Part shown: positions 62,453 to 64,000 of the stretch, in pieces
Layout: each line of letters begins with the position of its first letter
Position numbering within the stretch: the stretch's first letter is position 1
From: Chlorops oryzae
Lineage: Eukaryota; Arthropoda; Insecta; Diptera; Chloropidae
Direction: 5' to 3'
DNA: 64,000 nt
NCBI GenBank assembly: GCA_020466095.1
Contig: CM035808.1
Coordinates: forward strand, 76,913,026-76,977,025
Made by a program: the position numbers and the translations under genes
Notes under the pieces: generated by a model
What the model was told of the DNA's origin: nothing
Database searches by the model: none
The model's input: the letters and a program-made list of their open reading frames with translations, nothing else

Positions 62453-63045
62453 GAGCCAATTTCACCATGCAAGGTATGTTTGTGCTTAAGTTTTAAGACG
62501 GATTGCTGGTTAAGTTCGTACTTAAGTTTTTACCAATTTCATCAAATAATTATATTGATTGTTAGCACTCTAGCAGCTGATTGGCAGCACTCTGTTTTAT
62601 CAGCTGATTTTAATTTTATTTGCAAAATGGAAGCGCGTTCGAAAAATTTTTCTGCAGGAGATCTTACACTCCTATTAGACCTAGTGAAGCAGAAAGTTGA
62701 TATTATTGAATGCAAAGAAACAGATAAGGCTAATACCCACGCTAAGGATAAAGCATGGGCAGAAATTGAAGAGAGTTTAAACTCTGCTGCATCAGGACCA
62801 AAACGTACACAAAAAATTCTTCGTAAAAAATATTTTAATTTAAAAACGGATTTAAAGAAACTGCTGCTGAAAAATTCTCAATTTATGGAACTGGAAGAAG
62901 GCCAACGATTAAACAACAAAGGGAGTCTTTTGATGAGATGTTCAAAAAAAAATCATTCCGCAGAAACAAATTCAGGGACTCTCTTCCATATACGACAGCG
63001 ACTTTATCGAATATGTACAACAACCAGAACATGTTTTTGGAAAAA

Positions 63046-63108
63046 GTATGTATTTTTTATTCTATAAATACGGAATGCTTTCTTCTTCTTTAAGTTCTTT
63101 TTTTACAG
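63046..63108 (+). other. Intron 1 of Harbinger Myb-like gene (63 nt)
   Basis: GTATGT at the donor and a pyrimidine-rich CTTTTTTTACAG at the acceptor. Splicing keeps the frame between HVFGK and TQSTQRNSP. Confidence 0.7.
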
Positions 63109-63165
63109 ATACGCAGAGCACTCAAAGAAATTCTCCCGACGTTTTTCTCCATGATCTATCAGAAG

Positions 63166-63227
63166 GTATTTATACATATAAAAAAAATATCGAAAAGTTA
63201 ATAGAAATAAATTAATTGTGTTTGCAG
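63166..63227 (+). other. Intron 2 of Harbinger Myb-like gene (62 nt)
   Basis: GTATTT donor and TTGTGTTTGCAG acceptor. Splicing joins HDLSE to DPLTSAAAKNF in frame. Confidence 0.7.
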
Positions 63228-63754
63228 ATCCATTGACTTCAGCTGCAGCTAAAAATTTCAAAAACTGGGAACGGTATGACCCAGGAATGCTGAAAAGTGA
63301 GAAGAGTAAAAAGTTGAACGTTGGAAAAACTGAAAATTCGAGCAAGAATAGTTGGTCTAAACTGGCGGAGATCAAATCGAAATGGACGCAAACGAAGCTA
63401 AGCCAGGAAGTCGAAAGTTTAAAAGCTGAACACGATCTGCGCATGGTTCAAATGACTGATAAACATGATCTACGCATGGCCTAAATGACCGAGATGCATG
63501 AAATCAAGAAGCGCATCTTGTTGGAAAAACATGAACTTGACATAAAAAACCTGAAAAATTATTTACTGCAAACTTTTACATTACTTTTAATTGAAATTAC
63601 ATTTACAACGTTGCGTATCGCCAGAAGTGTTCCTTTTATTTAAACTGAAAGTTTATTTTAATTTTTTACTCTTTCATCACAAATAAATTTATAATTGTTC
63701 AAAATGCTAAATAATAATTTCATTACGATAAGAGTTATCGACCTAGGAAATATT

Positions 63755-64000
63755 TCAAATTGGGAAGTTAATTGTAGCATCAATTACATCTCTTTTTTCA
63801 TCCGATATTGGTGGAGCTTCTCTGTCATTTGTTAGATTGCATATATTGTGCATTACAGCAGTTGCCACAATAATGCTTTGAACTGCCTTCATATTTATAC
63901 GAATTCTAAGAGACAAAATTGGGAAACGCCGTTTCCAAACTCCGTACAATCTCTCGGCACAGTTAAGAGTCCTAATAAGTGACTCATTGCATAATGCTTC
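63755..64000 (-). pseudogene. Harbinger transposase C-terminus (partial, off window)
   Basis: Minus strand from the window end reads CNESLIRTLNCAERLYGVWK, RRFPILSLRIRINM, IIVATAVMHNICNL and ends DVIDATINFPI at 63755. The G/RxWKRRFP and AxAVxHNIC wording is the C-terminal part of a HARBI1-type DDE transposase (DDE_Tnp_4). The catalytic residues lie outside the window. Whether the rest is intact cannot be seen, so pseudogene status is not established. Confidence 0.75.

Larger units (their letters stand above)
62627..63483 (+). pseudogene. Harbinger Myb/SANT-like protein, three exons, frame-damaged
   Basis: ATG at 62627 starts MEARSKNFSAGDLTLLLDLV, then KDKAWAEIEESLNSAASGPK and KILRKKYFNLKTDLKK, a Myb/SANT-like DNA-binding domain of the type encoded by PIF/Harbinger. 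Frame changes occur around 62900 and at the A9 run 62944-62952. Exon 1 then reads YDSDFIEYVQQPEHVFGK to 63045. Exon 2 (63109-63165) and exon 3 (63228-63483, FKNWERYDPGMLKSEKSK; DLRMVQMTDKHDLRMA) join in frame. In Harbinger this protein brings the transposase to the TIRs. This copy appears inactive. Confidence 0.7.
62453..64000. mobile_element. PIF/Harbinger DNA transposon, left part (runs off window)
   Basis: It begins GAGCCAATTTCACCATGC after TAA, wording typical of Harbinger TIRs (from memory). It contains a plus-strand Myb/SANT-like gene with two introns and, convergent to it, the C-terminal end of a DDE transposase on the minus strand. This two-gene arrangement is characteristic of PIF/Harbinger. 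The right TIR lies beyond position 64000, so completeness cannot be judged. Confidence 0.75.

Noticed and set aside
1..64000. Host protein-coding, tRNA or rRNA genes
   Set aside because: Every supported coding segment maps to a transposable element; no cloverleaf or rRNA block was noticed, although a covariance-model scan was not possible.

Overview
The window looks like a transposon-dense, AT-rich block of a dipteran genome. A tephritid-like or other acalyptrate fly is the best guess from the element types: 412/mdg1-like, Ulysses-like and BEL/Pao LTR retrotransposons, RTE and LOA/R1-like LINEs, a Helitron, a pogo-like and a PIF/Harbinger element, and GGACAGAC-type dispersed repeats. I recognise no host gene, tRNA or rRNA. 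The species cannot be fixed from what is visible.

Layout. 1-1.74 kb: unassigned AT-rich DNA with two small hairpins and one doubtful short spliced ORF. 1.8-2.9 kb: an RTE reverse-transcriptase fragment and a dispersed repeat. 2.897-14.351 kb: decayed minus-strand Ty3/gypsy element A, split by a young plus-strand 412/mdg1-like element B (6.986-14.065 kb, LTRs differing at 1 of 361 positions, TTGT target duplication). 14.35-20.1 kb: unassigned DNA, a deleted pogo-like transposon (16.735-17.658) and two RTE fragments. 20.101-24.537: minus-strand gypsy element D with a glutamine-rich Gag and its RT core deleted. About 24.59-42.444: decayed minus-strand 412/mdg1-like element E, whose 3' LTR was hit by a complete Helitron (24.791-30.204) and by a full-length, apparently intact LINE (30.392-36.190, 12-bp target duplication). 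42.445-46.65: a decayed BEL/Pao element. About 47.67-52.464: decayed plus-strand 412/mdg1-like element F. 52.465-62.386: near-intact minus-strand Ulysses-like element G with 2.2-kb LTRs. 62.453-end: left part of a PIF/Harbinger transposon.

Main biological points. Element G encodes a Gag whose N-terminus is a textbook RING-H2 finger with the E2-contact residues and linchpin arginine, a possible retrotransposon-borne ubiquitin ligase. Elements B, E and F each carry a tiny single-pass membrane ORF just upstream of gag; the E and F copies start with a Met-Gly-x-x-x-Ser myristoylation-like motif. Element B also has two tandem arrays (ten 42-bp hairpin units and seven 37-bp units) around an intact 112-codon basic ORF. 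The Helitron Rep gene contains two in-frame GT-AG introns.

Limits: reading frames, motifs and repeats were read by eye. Family names rest on motif recognition, not database searches. Many pieces are pseudogenes, and their boundaries are approximate unless an LTR or target-site edge is given.
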